Source: Mariniflexile sp. TRM1-10
GTDB taxonomy: Bacteria > Bacteroidota > Bacteroidia > Flavobacteriales > Flavobacteriaceae
NCBI RefSeq assembly: GCF_003425985.1
Contig: NZ_CP022985.1
Span: 409,501 to 473,500 of the forward strand
Reading direction: 5' to 3'
DNA length: 64,000 nucleotides
A model generated the notes under the pieces. It ran no database searches and was not told where the DNA came from. It was given only the letters and a program-made list of their open reading frames with translations. Made by a program: the position numbers and the translations under genes. Position 1 is the stretch's first letter; every line of letters starts with the position of its first letter. Positions 7,650 to 15,316 of the stretch are shown here, piece after piece.

Positions 7650-9455
7650 ATGGAAGAAAAAGATATTTTAAGAGGCGGTCAGTTTTTAGTTAAAGAAACA
7701 AACTGCGAAGACATATTCACGCCTGAAGACTTTTCGGAAGAACAATTGATGATGAAAGAGGCTGTTACCGAATTTGTTGACAGGGAAATTTGGCCAAACA
7801 AACCTCGCTTTGAAGCTAAAGATTATGCCTTAACAGAATCTTGCATGCAAAAAGCTGGTGAAATGGGGTTTTTAAGCGTTTCTGTTCCCACTGAATATGG
7901 TGGTATGGGTATGGGGTTTGTAGATACCATGTTGGTATGTGATTATATTTCTGGTGCTACCGGTTCTTTTAGTACCGCTTTTGGTGCGCATACAGGTATT
8001 GGTACTTTACCTATACTATTATATGGCACCGAAGAACAAAAGCAAAAGTATATTCCAAAATTGGCAACCGGAGAATGGTTTGGTTCTTACTGTTTAACTG
8101 AACCTAGTGCTGGTAGTGATGCCAATTCAGGTAAAACAAAAGCTGTTTTATCTGCCGATGGAAAATCATATAGCATTACGGGGCAAAAAATGTGGATTTC
8201 CAATGCTGGGTTTTGTAGTTTAATGATTGTTTTTGCAAGAATTGAAGACGATAAATACATTACGGGATTTATTGTTGAATACGATAAAAACAACCCTAAC
8301 GGGATTACCATGGGTGAAGAAGAACACAAATTAGGTATCCGTGCGTCTTCAACAAGACAGGTGTTTTTTAATGATACCGTTGTTCCAGTTGAAAATATGT
8401 TGTCAACCAGAGGCAATGGTTTTAAAATAGCCATGAATGCCTTAAACGTTGGTAGAATTAAATTAGCCGCCGCTTGTTTGGATGCGCAACGTCGTGTTAT
8501 AACAGAATCGGTTAAATATGCTAATGAACGTATTCAATTTAACACACCAATTTCCAGTTTTGGGGCTATTCGTCAAAAAATAGCAGAAATGGCAACCAAT
8601 TGTTGGGTTGGGGAAACTGCTAGTTATCGTGCAGCTAAAAATATTGAAGACCGTATTATTCTTCGTCAGAATAACGGAAAAGACACCCACCAAGAAGCCG
8701 AATTAAAAGCCGTTGAAGAGTATGCCATTGAATGTTCTATACTAAAAGTAGCTGTTTCTGAATTTACACAACGGTGTACCGATGAAGGCATTCAAATTTT
8801 TGGAGGCATGGGATTCTCTGAAGAAACACCTATTGAATCGGCTTGGAGAGATGCCCGTATTGCCAGAATCTATGAAGGCACCAACGAAATTAACCGCATG
8901 TTAAGTATAGGGATGCTTATTAAAAAAGCCATGAAAGGGCACCTGGATTTATTAGGACCAGCAACTGCTGTTGCTAATGAACTAACAGGTATCCCATCAT
9001 TTGACACGCCTGATTTTTCAGAATTATTTTCAGAAGAAAAAAGTATTATAGTCAATCTTAAAAAATTATTTTTAATGGTTGCAGGAGCGGCTTTACAGAA
9101 ATATGGTGAGGAAATTGAAAAACGTCAACAACTCATGTTGGCTGCTTCAGATATTTTAATTCAAATATACTTAGCTGAATCTGCTATTCTACGTGCTGAA
9201 AAAATAGCTAAAAAAGAAGGTGAAGAAAAAGCTAAAGAACAAATAGCTATGGCAAAATTAAATTTATTCCATGCTATTGATGTTATTGAAACTGCAGGCA
9301 AACACTCCATCATTTCATTCTCAACTGGTGATGAGCAACGTATGATGCTAATGGGTTTAAAACGCTATATTAAATACGTAAATATGCCAAACATTATAGA
9401 ATTAAGAAATATTATAGCAAGTAAAGTTATTAAAGAAAACAAATACTGCTTTTAA
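7650..9455 (+). CDS. fadE: Acyl-CoA dehydrogenase, long form
   Basis: This flavoenzyme catalyses the first beta-oxidation step, acyl-CoA to trans-2-enoyl-CoA. From the ATG at 7650 it has 601 residues; an ATG at 7620 lies in the repeat flank and is rejected. The flavin-site signature LTEPSAGSDANSG, the second signature GGMGFSEETPIESAWRDARI and the catalytic glutamate in IYEGTNEINR are visible. A C-terminal extension of about 170 residues beyond the core fold is typical of FadE of Bacillus (about 594 residues) and mitochondrial VLCAD. It is the last gene of the fad operon, closed by a strong terminator at 9480. Confidence 0.92.
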   Translation: MEEKDILRGGQFLVKETNCEDIFTPEDFSEEQLMMKEAVTEFVDREIWPNKPRFEAKDYALTESCMQKAGEMGFLSVSVPTEYGGMGMGFVDTMLVCDYISGATGSFSTAFGAHTGIGTLPILLYGTEEQKQKYIPKLATGEWFGSYCLTEPSAGSDANSGKTKAVLSADGKSYSITGQKMWISNAGFCSLMIVFARIEDDKYITGFIVEYDKNNPNGITMGEEEHKLGIRASSTRQVFFNDTVVPVENMLSTRGNGFKIAMNALNVGRIKLAAACLDAQRRVITESVKYANERIQFNTPISSFGAIRQKIAEMATNCWVGETASYRAAKNIEDRIILRQNNGKDTHQEAELKAVEEYAIECSILKVAVSEFTQRCTDEGIQIFGGMGFSEETPIESAWRDARIARIYEGTNEINRMLSIGMLIKKAMKGHLDLLGPATAVANELTGIPSFDTPDFSELFSEEKSIIVNLKKLFLMVAGAALQKYGEEIEKRQQLMLAASDILIQIYLAESAILRAEKIAKKEGEEKAKEQIAMAKLNLFHAIDVIETAGKHSIISFSTGDEQRMMLMGLKRYIKYVNMPNIIELRNIIASKVIKENKYCF

Positions 9456-9479
9456 TAAATAGTGACTGACTCAATTCTT

Positions 9480-9516
9480 AAAGCGTTTCAAAAATATATT
9501 TTTTGAAACGCTTTTT
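9480..9516 (+). terminator. Intrinsic terminator of the fad operon
   Basis: AAAGCGTTTCAAAAA (9480-9494), a 5-nt loop and the exact complement (9500-9514) followed by Ts make a 15-bp hairpin 24 bp after the fadE stop codon. Confidence 0.9.
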
Positions 9517-9520
9517 AATT

Positions 9521-9796
9521 TTAAAGTGGTTTTAAACTTTTCAATTGAAGCAGGACGGAGCGTGAAAAAATAACCCAGTGGGTTATTTTAGCAAACGAGC
9601 CAGCCAGCGCAATGGCAATTTTGTCCAATTAAAGCCTTTTTCGAGTTAGGGCCGAGCGTAAAGAAAAGGTTTAGTAAACCTTTTTAGAGAAGGAGCCAGC
9701 TTGTCGCGTTGGAAAAGCTACGGAAAGAAAAAAGATGTAGAGTGGGCAAAAAAGGGCGATTTTTTAGCCAATTAGAAAAGTTTAAACCACTTTTAA
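9521..9796. repeat. 276-bp palindromic element with two covarying internal hairpins
   Basis: AAAGTGGTTTTAAACTTTTC at 9523-9542 faces its complement, less one T, at 9775-9795. Inside are two related units. Each has GAGCGT-AAA, an A-rich hairpin with a single G at its tip (9567-9589 and 9664-9684), then a GAGCCAGC motif. The hairpins have different stems (TAACCCA/TGGGTTA against GGTTTA/TAAACC) but the same length. Together with the terminator this fills the gap between fadE and the next gene; no coding frame was found. Confidence 0.65.
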
Positions 9797-9818
9797 GTAT
9801 TTTAGTAAAAAATATCAA

Positions 9819-10289
9819 ATGAAAAAATTAAGTATTCTTATTCTGCTTTTTATATCTACTGCAATTTATGCGCAAAAGGAGCAAGTACTTGAGCCAAAAT
9901 TAGAAAACATAGCTTGGATTTCGGGCAATTGGAAAGGCGAAGCATTTGGAGGATTAACCGAAGAAAACTGGAGCGAACCATCGGGCGACTCGATGATGGC
10001 AACCTTCAAATTAATAGTAAACAATAAAGTTACTTTTTACGAAATAGAAATAATTAGGGAAGTAAATAACACATTAATACTTCAGATAAAACATTTTAAT
10101 AACGATTTGAAAGGTTGGGAAGCAAAAGATGAAACAGTCGATTTTCCATTAAAGGAAATAACAGCAAACAAAGTGGCTTTTGAAGGCATGGTTTTTGAAA
10201 AGATTAATGCCAATGAAATGAATGTTTTTGTAGATCTACAACAGGAAAATGGCACTGTTGAAACTGTAAAATTCAATTATAAAAAGTAA
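9819..10289 (+). CDS. Exported small protein, DUF6265-like
   Basis: The 156 residues begin with a signal peptide (MKKLSILILLFISTAIYAQ) and continue with LENIAWISGNWKGE and EENWSEPSGDSMMATFK, the pattern of a small lipocalin-like beta-barrel family annotated as DUF6265 in Bacteroidota. No cysteine lipobox is seen, so it is probably periplasmic. It is 7 bp upstream of the M28 peptidase gene and likely shares its transcript. The biochemical function is unknown, and the family name is from memory of the motif, not from a search. Confidence 0.7.
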   Translation: MKKLSILILLFISTAIYAQKEQVLEPKLENIAWISGNWKGEAFGGLTEENWSEPSGDSMMATFKLIVNNKVTFYEIEIIREVNNTLILQIKHFNNDLKGWEAKDETVDFPLKEITANKVAFEGMVFEKINANEMNVFVDLQQENGTVETVKFNYKK

Positions 10290-10296
10290 AAAATCC

Positions 10297-11625
10297 ATGA
10301 AATTTCAAAATCTATTAATGTTATTCCTATTCTGTGTAGTTTCATATGCGCAAACTCCTCAAGATCTATATAACATCATAGATGCTGTTTCTGAAAAACG
10401 CCTTGAAAAAGATATCCAGACACTTGTAAATTTTGGCACACGCAACACTTTTAGTGACACGGTGTCAAATACACGAGGCATTGGAGCTGCTAGACGCTGG
10501 ATAAAACAGGAATTTGAAACCATTTCCAGTAATTGCGATGATTGCCTTCAGGTTTTTTATCAAAAGGATTTTGTGACTAAAAAAGGCAATAATAGAGTGC
10601 CTCATGATGCTTGGGTAGTGAATGTAGTCGCTATTCAAAAAGGCATAAAGTATCCAAACCGATATATTATTATGAGTGGAGATATAGACTCTCGTGCTAG
10701 TAATACCATGGATTTTATTACAGATGCACCCGGAGCTAACGACAATGCTTCTGGTATGGCAGGAACGATGGAAGCTGCCAGAGTATTATCCAAATACAAA
10801 TTTGAAAATAGCATTATATATGTTGGACTTTCGGGAGAGGAACAAGGTTTGTTTGGCGGTGCTGGATTGGCCAACTATGCAAAAGAACATCACTGGGATA
10901 TTGTTGGAGTTTTCAATAATGATATGATTGGAAATATTAAAGGATTGGATGGAATTATTGATAATAGGACGTTTAGAATTTTTTCGGAACCTGTTCCACC
11001 AACAGAAACAGAACGGGAACGACAACTAAGACGCTTTTATGGTGGTGAAGTTGATGGGATTTCCAGACAACTAGCCAGATATGTTTATAAAACCACAAAA
11101 ACGTATATGCCGGAAATGAACCCGATGATGGTTTACAGATTGGATAGGTTTGGTCGTGGCGGACATCATCGTCCGTTTAATGATTTAGGTTTTTCAGGGA
11201 TCAGAATTATGGAAGCTCACGAAAATTACGACCAACAGCATCAAGATATTAGAGAAGAAAACGGTATTAAATATGGTGATATTATTGAACATGTAAATTT
11301 TGATTATGTTAAAAAGCTAACTGCTGTAAATGCCATTAACTTAGCAAGTTTAGCATCTGCGCCACCACCACCAAAAAATGTTTCTATTGGTGGTGCCGTA
11401 GAACCTTCGGCAAAATTGAAATGGAATAAGGTAGATGGTGCGGTTGGCTATAAAATCTATTGGAGAGATACTACCTCGCCTACTTGGGATTATAGTAGAT
11501 ATGTCGGTGAAGTTTCCGAATTCACATTAGATGGTATTGTTGTTGATAACTATTTTTTTGGCATAGCATCCGTTGGAGAAAATGGCTTTGAAAGTGTTGT
11601 GGTTTTCCCAAATACTGTATTTTAG
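10297..11625 (+). CDS. M28-family zinc aminopeptidase, exported, with C-terminal fibronectin-like domain
   Basis: A 442-residue exported metallopeptidase. The signal peptide ends at about SYAQ (residue 19). The di-zinc site is visible as GANDNASGMAG (bridging Asp), SGEEQGLFGG (catalytic and ligand Glu), FNNDMIGN (Asp) and a late histidine in RIMEAHENYDQQHQD. From about residue 355 a fibronectin-III-like domain (KLKWNKVDGAVGYKIYWRD) follows. It probably trims N-terminal residues of peptides in the periplasm or at the cell surface. It forms a run with the preceding small exported protein and the M1 peptidase 21 bp downstream, suggesting an extracellular peptide-use cluster. Confidence 0.87.
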   Translation: MKFQNLLMLFLFCVVSYAQTPQDLYNIIDAVSEKRLEKDIQTLVNFGTRNTFSDTVSNTRGIGAARRWIKQEFETISSNCDDCLQVFYQKDFVTKKGNNRVPHDAWVVNVVAIQKGIKYPNRYIIMSGDIDSRASNTMDFITDAPGANDNASGMAGTMEAARVLSKYKFENSIIYVGLSGEEQGLFGGAGLANYAKEHHWDIVGVFNNDMIGNIKGLDGIIDNRTFRIFSEPVPPTETERERQLRRFYGGEVDGISRQLARYVYKTTKTYMPEMNPMMVYRLDRFGRGGHHRPFNDLGFSGIRIMEAHENYDQQHQDIREENGIKYGDIIEHVNFDYVKKLTAVNAINLASLASAPPPPKNVSIGGAVEPSAKLKWNKVDGAVGYKIYWRDTTSPTWDYSRYVGEVSEFTLDGIVVDNYFFGIASVGENGFESVVVFPNTVF

Positions 11626-11646
11626 AACATTAATTATTTTAAATAT

Positions 11647-13296
11647 ATGATGAGACGTTTATTAGTAATATGGGCGATTGTTTTATTAGCTTCAACTGCA
11701 AAAGTGCAAGCTCAAGGTTTACTTTCAGAAAAAAACAATTTCACCAGACAAGATACACTAAGAGGAAGCATCACTCCAGAACGTGTTTGGTGGGACTTAA
11801 CTTATTATCATTTAGACATTAAAGTAAAGCCAGATGAAAAATATATTTCTGGAAAGAACACCATTCAATACAAAGTACTCGAAAACAATTCGGTGATGCA
11901 AATTGATTTGCAACCACCATTAAAAATCACAAAGGCAGTCCAAAACAACAAAGAGTTAGACATAAGGCATGATGGCAATGCACATTTTATAACTTTAAAA
12001 GACCCTCAAAAGGTAAATGATATTAATAGTATCGATGTCCATTATGAAGGCCATCCAAGAGAAGCCGTAAGAGCACCTTGGGATGGTGGTATCTCTTGGA
12101 AAAAAGACGAAAACGGTAATCATTTTATAGCATCTTCTTGCCAAGGTTTGGGTGCCAGTGTTTGGTGGCCATGCAAAGACCACATGTACGATGAAGTAGA
12201 TAGCATGCTTATTAGCGTTAATGTGCCCAGCAAGCTTATGGATGTATCTAATGGCAGGTTAAGAAGTGTAGAACAATATGGAGATACAAAAACCTATCAT
12301 TGGATTGTAAAAAACCCAATAAACAATTACGGTGTAAATATCAATATTGGTGATTATGCGCATTTCTCAGAAGTATTTGATGGCGAAAATGGAAATTTAG
12401 ATATGGATTATTATGTTTTAAAAGATAATTTAGAAAAAGCTAAAGTCCATTTTAAAGATGCACCCAAAATGATGAAGGCTTTTGAACATTGGTTTGGTCC
12501 ATATCCTTTTTATAAAGATGGCTACAAATTAGTTGAAGTGCCTTATTTAGGGATGGAACATCAAAGCTCGGTTACTTATGGTAACAAATACATGCAAGGT
12601 TATTTAGGAAAAGATTTATCGGGTACAGGTTGGGGATTAAAATTCGATTTCATTATCATACACGAATCTGGCCACGAATGGTTTGCAAATAATATAACCT
12701 ATATCGATATTGCAGATATGTGGATTCATGAAAGCTTTACAAATTATTCTGAAAGTTTATTTTTGGAATACTATTATGGCAAAGAAGCGGGTGCAGAATA
12801 TGTTATAGGCACTAGAAAAGGTATACAAAATGACCGCCCTATTATAGGTTACTATCATGTAAATACGGAAGGTTCTGCAGATATGTACCCAAAGGGAGGA
12901 AATATGCTACACACCTTACGGCAATTAGTAGAAGATGATGAAAAATGGCGACAAATTTTGCGTGGCTTAAACAGAACTTTTTATCATCAAACGGTCACCA
13001 CGCAACAAATTGAAAATTATATGAGCGAGAAAACCGGTATTGATTTGACCGAGTTTTTCAATCAGTATTTAAGAACCACAAAAATTCCAACTTTAGAATA
13101 TACCATAAAAAATAAGGAATTAAAATATAGATGGACAAATATTATAGACAAATTTGATATGCCTATTCAAGTATCTATTGATGGTCAAGAAGAATGGTTA
13201 TTCCCAAAAGCCGAATGGAAAACAAAAATTTTAGACAGTAAAAATGTGTCATTTGAAATAGACCCAGACTTTTATGTTGAAACAAAAAAGCTTTAA
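11647..13296 (+). CDS. M1-family zinc metallopeptidase, exported
   Basis: The 549-residue protein starts with a signal peptide (ending VQAQ, about residue 23). The gluzincin motif is IIHESGHEWFANN with the third zinc ligand in WIHESFTNYSE 18 residues on. The substrate-binding loop reads YLGMEHQSS instead of the usual GxMEN, a variant common in bacterial M1 peptidases. It lacks the long C-terminal ERAP-like domain of PepN and ends with a compact helical/beta part. It follows the M28 gene by 21 bp and precedes a YdeI-like gene by 5 bp. Confidence 0.88.
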   Translation: MMRRLLVIWAIVLLASTAKVQAQGLLSEKNNFTRQDTLRGSITPERVWWDLTYYHLDIKVKPDEKYISGKNTIQYKVLENNSVMQIDLQPPLKITKAVQNNKELDIRHDGNAHFITLKDPQKVNDINSIDVHYEGHPREAVRAPWDGGISWKKDENGNHFIASSCQGLGASVWWPCKDHMYDEVDSMLISVNVPSKLMDVSNGRLRSVEQYGDTKTYHWIVKNPINNYGVNINIGDYAHFSEVFDGENGNLDMDYYVLKDNLEKAKVHFKDAPKMMKAFEHWFGPYPFYKDGYKLVEVPYLGMEHQSSVTYGNKYMQGYLGKDLSGTGWGLKFDFIIIHESGHEWFANNITYIDIADMWIHESFTNYSESLFLEYYYGKEAGAEYVIGTRKGIQNDRPIIGYYHVNTEGSADMYPKGGNMLHTLRQLVEDDEKWRQILRGLNRTFYHQTVTTQQIENYMSEKTGIDLTEFFNQYLRTTKIPTLEYTIKNKELKYRWTNIIDKFDMPIQVSIDGQEEWLFPKAEWKTKILDSKNVSFEIDPDFYVETKKL

Positions 13297-13301
13297 TTCT
13301 T

Positions 13302-13874
13302 TTGGAACTACCCGAATTATATTTTAAAACAGATAAAGAGTGGCGTGATTGGTTGCACAAAAATCATAAATCATACAAAGGTGCTTATTTAATATTTTAT
13401 AAAGTTCAGCATGAAAATGACAGCATGCGTTGGGAAGAAGCGGTTAAAGTAGCTCTATGCTATGGGTGGATAGATTCTACAGTAAAAAGTTTGGGAGATG
13501 GTAAGCGAAGGCAATATTTTACACCCAGAAACCCCAAAAGTGTCTGGAGTGCATTAAACAAAAAGTATATTGAAGAATTAATTGCTAATGATTTGATGCA
13601 CGAAAGTGGATTAAAAACTATTGGGATAGCAAAAGAAAATGGTAATTGGACCGTTTTAGATGCTGTTGAAAATGGTATCGTTCCTAACGACTTACAATTA
13701 CAATTTGATAAAAATCCAGTAGCCTTTTCTAATTATCAAAACTTTGCTCCTTCTTACAGGAAAAGTTATCTCTATTGGTTAAATCAAGCCAAAAGAGAAG
13801 ACACCAGAAAAAAGCGCATCACCGAAATCATTCAGTTATGCGCTAATAATATTAAAAGCAGAAGCGATTGGTAA
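13302..13874 (+). CDS. YdeI/OmpD-associated (OmdA) family protein
   Basis: The 190-residue protein contains EAVKVALCYGWIDSTVKSL and RRQYFTPRNPKSVWSALN, hallmarks of the YdeI/OmdA family linked to bacteriocin or peptide resistance in enterobacteria, with a C-terminal FAPSYRKSYLYWLNQAKREDT segment. No ATG lies near the N-terminus; the TTG at 13302, 5 bp after the peptidase stop, gives the expected first residues MELPELYFKTDKEW. It is cytoplasmic by sequence. Its role here is unknown. Confidence 0.8.
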   Translation: MELPELYFKTDKEWRDWLHKNHKSYKGAYLIFYKVQHENDSMRWEEAVKVALCYGWIDSTVKSLGDGKRRQYFTPRNPKSVWSALNKKYIEELIANDLMHESGLKTIGIAKENGNWTVLDAVENGIVPNDLQLQFDKNPVAFSNYQNFAPSYRKSYLYWLNQAKREDTRKKRITEIIQLCANNIKSRSDW

Positions 13875-13877
13875 TCT

Positions 13878-15161
13878 CTAATGTGAATATATATTTGATT
13901 CCATTGAACGTAAATTGATGGAATTATTAAATATCTCAAGGATACGTTTCGCGATACCTGTCCATCCAAAATTACGGCGTGCAAACCTAGCTCCTTCTAC
14001 AGACAATTCATTTCGCAATTTAGGGTATAAAAGAGGCATTGATAACATGGCTCCAAATTCTATTGGGCGATGAGGATCTGCAAATAGCGCTTGATGCCCA
14101 AAATCAATTAAATCGTATAAGCCTCCATGAACCGTTACAACACTAGGTGTACCACATGCCATCGCTTCAATAGCGACCATTCCAAAAGGCTCGTACCTAG
14201 AGGGCATGGCGAAAATATTTGCGGATCTATAAACATTGGCTAAATCTTCATCTTCTACATAATTTTTCCATTTTATTTTATCTAATACACCTAACTCACC
14301 TGCCAATTTTTTAAGCTTTTCCAAGCCTTCCATATCTTGAGCAGATTGATCGCCACCAATCGCCGCAACCAAACGTGCTTCCGGACAAAGTTGCATTACC
14401 GTTGGCAAAGCCTGTAAAAGAAGATCGTAACCTTTGTTATGTGCCATACGACCAAGAGCAAGAATATCATTAGGATGGATATCATACTTAGAACGAACCT
14501 TGTCATTTTCTTTGGAAGGTACTGGAAAAAAGCGATTTTCATCAATTCCTGGAGGAATCATACCACAATTCCGAGGTAACATATCATATTGTTTAGTAAG
14601 TAAATCTACCTGTGGTAGTGTGGTCGCAATAACATAATTGCACATTTGATACACAAAATATTCTTTTCGAATACGCTCTTTAAAACGGTAAGTTTTCTCC
14701 ATTTCTTTTTCGTCCATATCACTACCCATCGTATGCCGTTTCCACCATCCAAGAGAATGTGGTGTATGTACATGCGAGATCCCCAACTCTTCAGCAATTT
14801 TCTGTCCAGCCCAACCGGCATCCCAATAATGGGTGTAAACAATATCATATTTTTTTTGTTCCTTTTTAATTGCTGTTAAACAATTGGTCACAAACTTTTT
14901 TAAGTGATCGTGCATATCTTCTTTTCGGATAAACTTTTTTCCGCCAAAAGGAATACGCCATACACTAAAATTCTCATCTACGATATCATATTCTGGTTGA
15001 TTTTCAAATTGACGAGTCACTAAATCTACTCGTTTCCCCAACCTACTAAAGCGTTCTGCTAGTTCTAAAACATATACCACCTGCCCACCGGTATCTGGTT
15101 TTCCTAATTCGGCATGGGCGCCGACATAACCATGTAAAGAGATCATTAATATAGATTTCAT
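13878..15161 (-). CDS. Sucrose-phosphate-synthase-like glycosyltransferase (GT4)
   Basis: The 427-residue GT-B enzyme begins MKSILMISLHGYVG and carries ELGKPDTGGQVVYVLELA, the N-terminal signature of sucrose synthases and sucrose-phosphate synthases. The nucleotide-sugar motif with two spaced glutamates is SRYEPFGMVAIEAMACGTPS. It likely transfers glucose (or mannose) from NDP-sugar to a hexose phosphate. The upstream gene on the same strand encodes a sucrose-phosphatase-like domain, which would remove that phosphate. Mannosylfructose-phosphate synthase is the main alternative; donor and acceptor cannot be settled by reading. It is convergent with the YdeI-like gene, with a 3-bp gap. Confidence 0.8.
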   Translation of the reverse strand: MKSILMISLHGYVGAHAELGKPDTGGQVVYVLELAERFSRLGKRVDLVTRQFENQPEYDIVDENFSVWRIPFGGKKFIRKEDMHDHLKKFVTNCLTAIKKEQKKYDIVYTHYWDAGWAGQKIAEELGISHVHTPHSLGWWKRHTMGSDMDEKEMEKTYRFKERIRKEYFVYQMCNYVIATTLPQVDLLTKQYDMLPRNCGMIPPGIDENRFFPVPSKENDKVRSKYDIHPNDILALGRMAHNKGYDLLLQALPTVMQLCPEARLVAAIGGDQSAQDMEGLEKLKKLAGELGVLDKIKWKNYVEDEDLANVYRSANIFAMPSRYEPFGMVAIEAMACGTPSVVTVHGGLYDLIDFGHQALFADPHRPIEFGAMLSMPLLYPKLRNELSVEGARFARRNFGWTGIAKRILEIFNNSINLRSMESNIYSH

Positions 15162-15192
15162 ATGTAAATATTTATTGTTTTTTAAAGGTTAT

Positions 15193-15214
15193 ACCTGCCT
15201 GCCGGCAGGCAGGT
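15193..15214. repeat. 22-bp perfect palindrome
   Basis: ACCTGCCTGCC followed directly by its reverse complement. It lies between the two sugar-metabolism genes and is a GC-rich motif of a kind scattered through many Flavobacteriaceae genomes. Confidence 0.75.
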
Positions 15215-15300
15215 GTTATCGCTCTATTTTCATTGGTGTTCGATGATTATCAATTGCGTTTCCAAATCATGGCGATTTCATAATTTTAATTTTAGTTTTA

Positions 15301-15316
15301 AGAGACTGTTTAAATT
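15301..15316 (+). repeat. Solo end of the AGARRCTGTTTAAA repeat family
   Basis: AGAGACTGTTTAAATT matches the ends of the complete repeats at 37441, 48329 and 58506. Only this end is present. The stop codon of the downstream-reading minus-strand gene (15312-15310) lies inside it. Confidence 0.5.
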
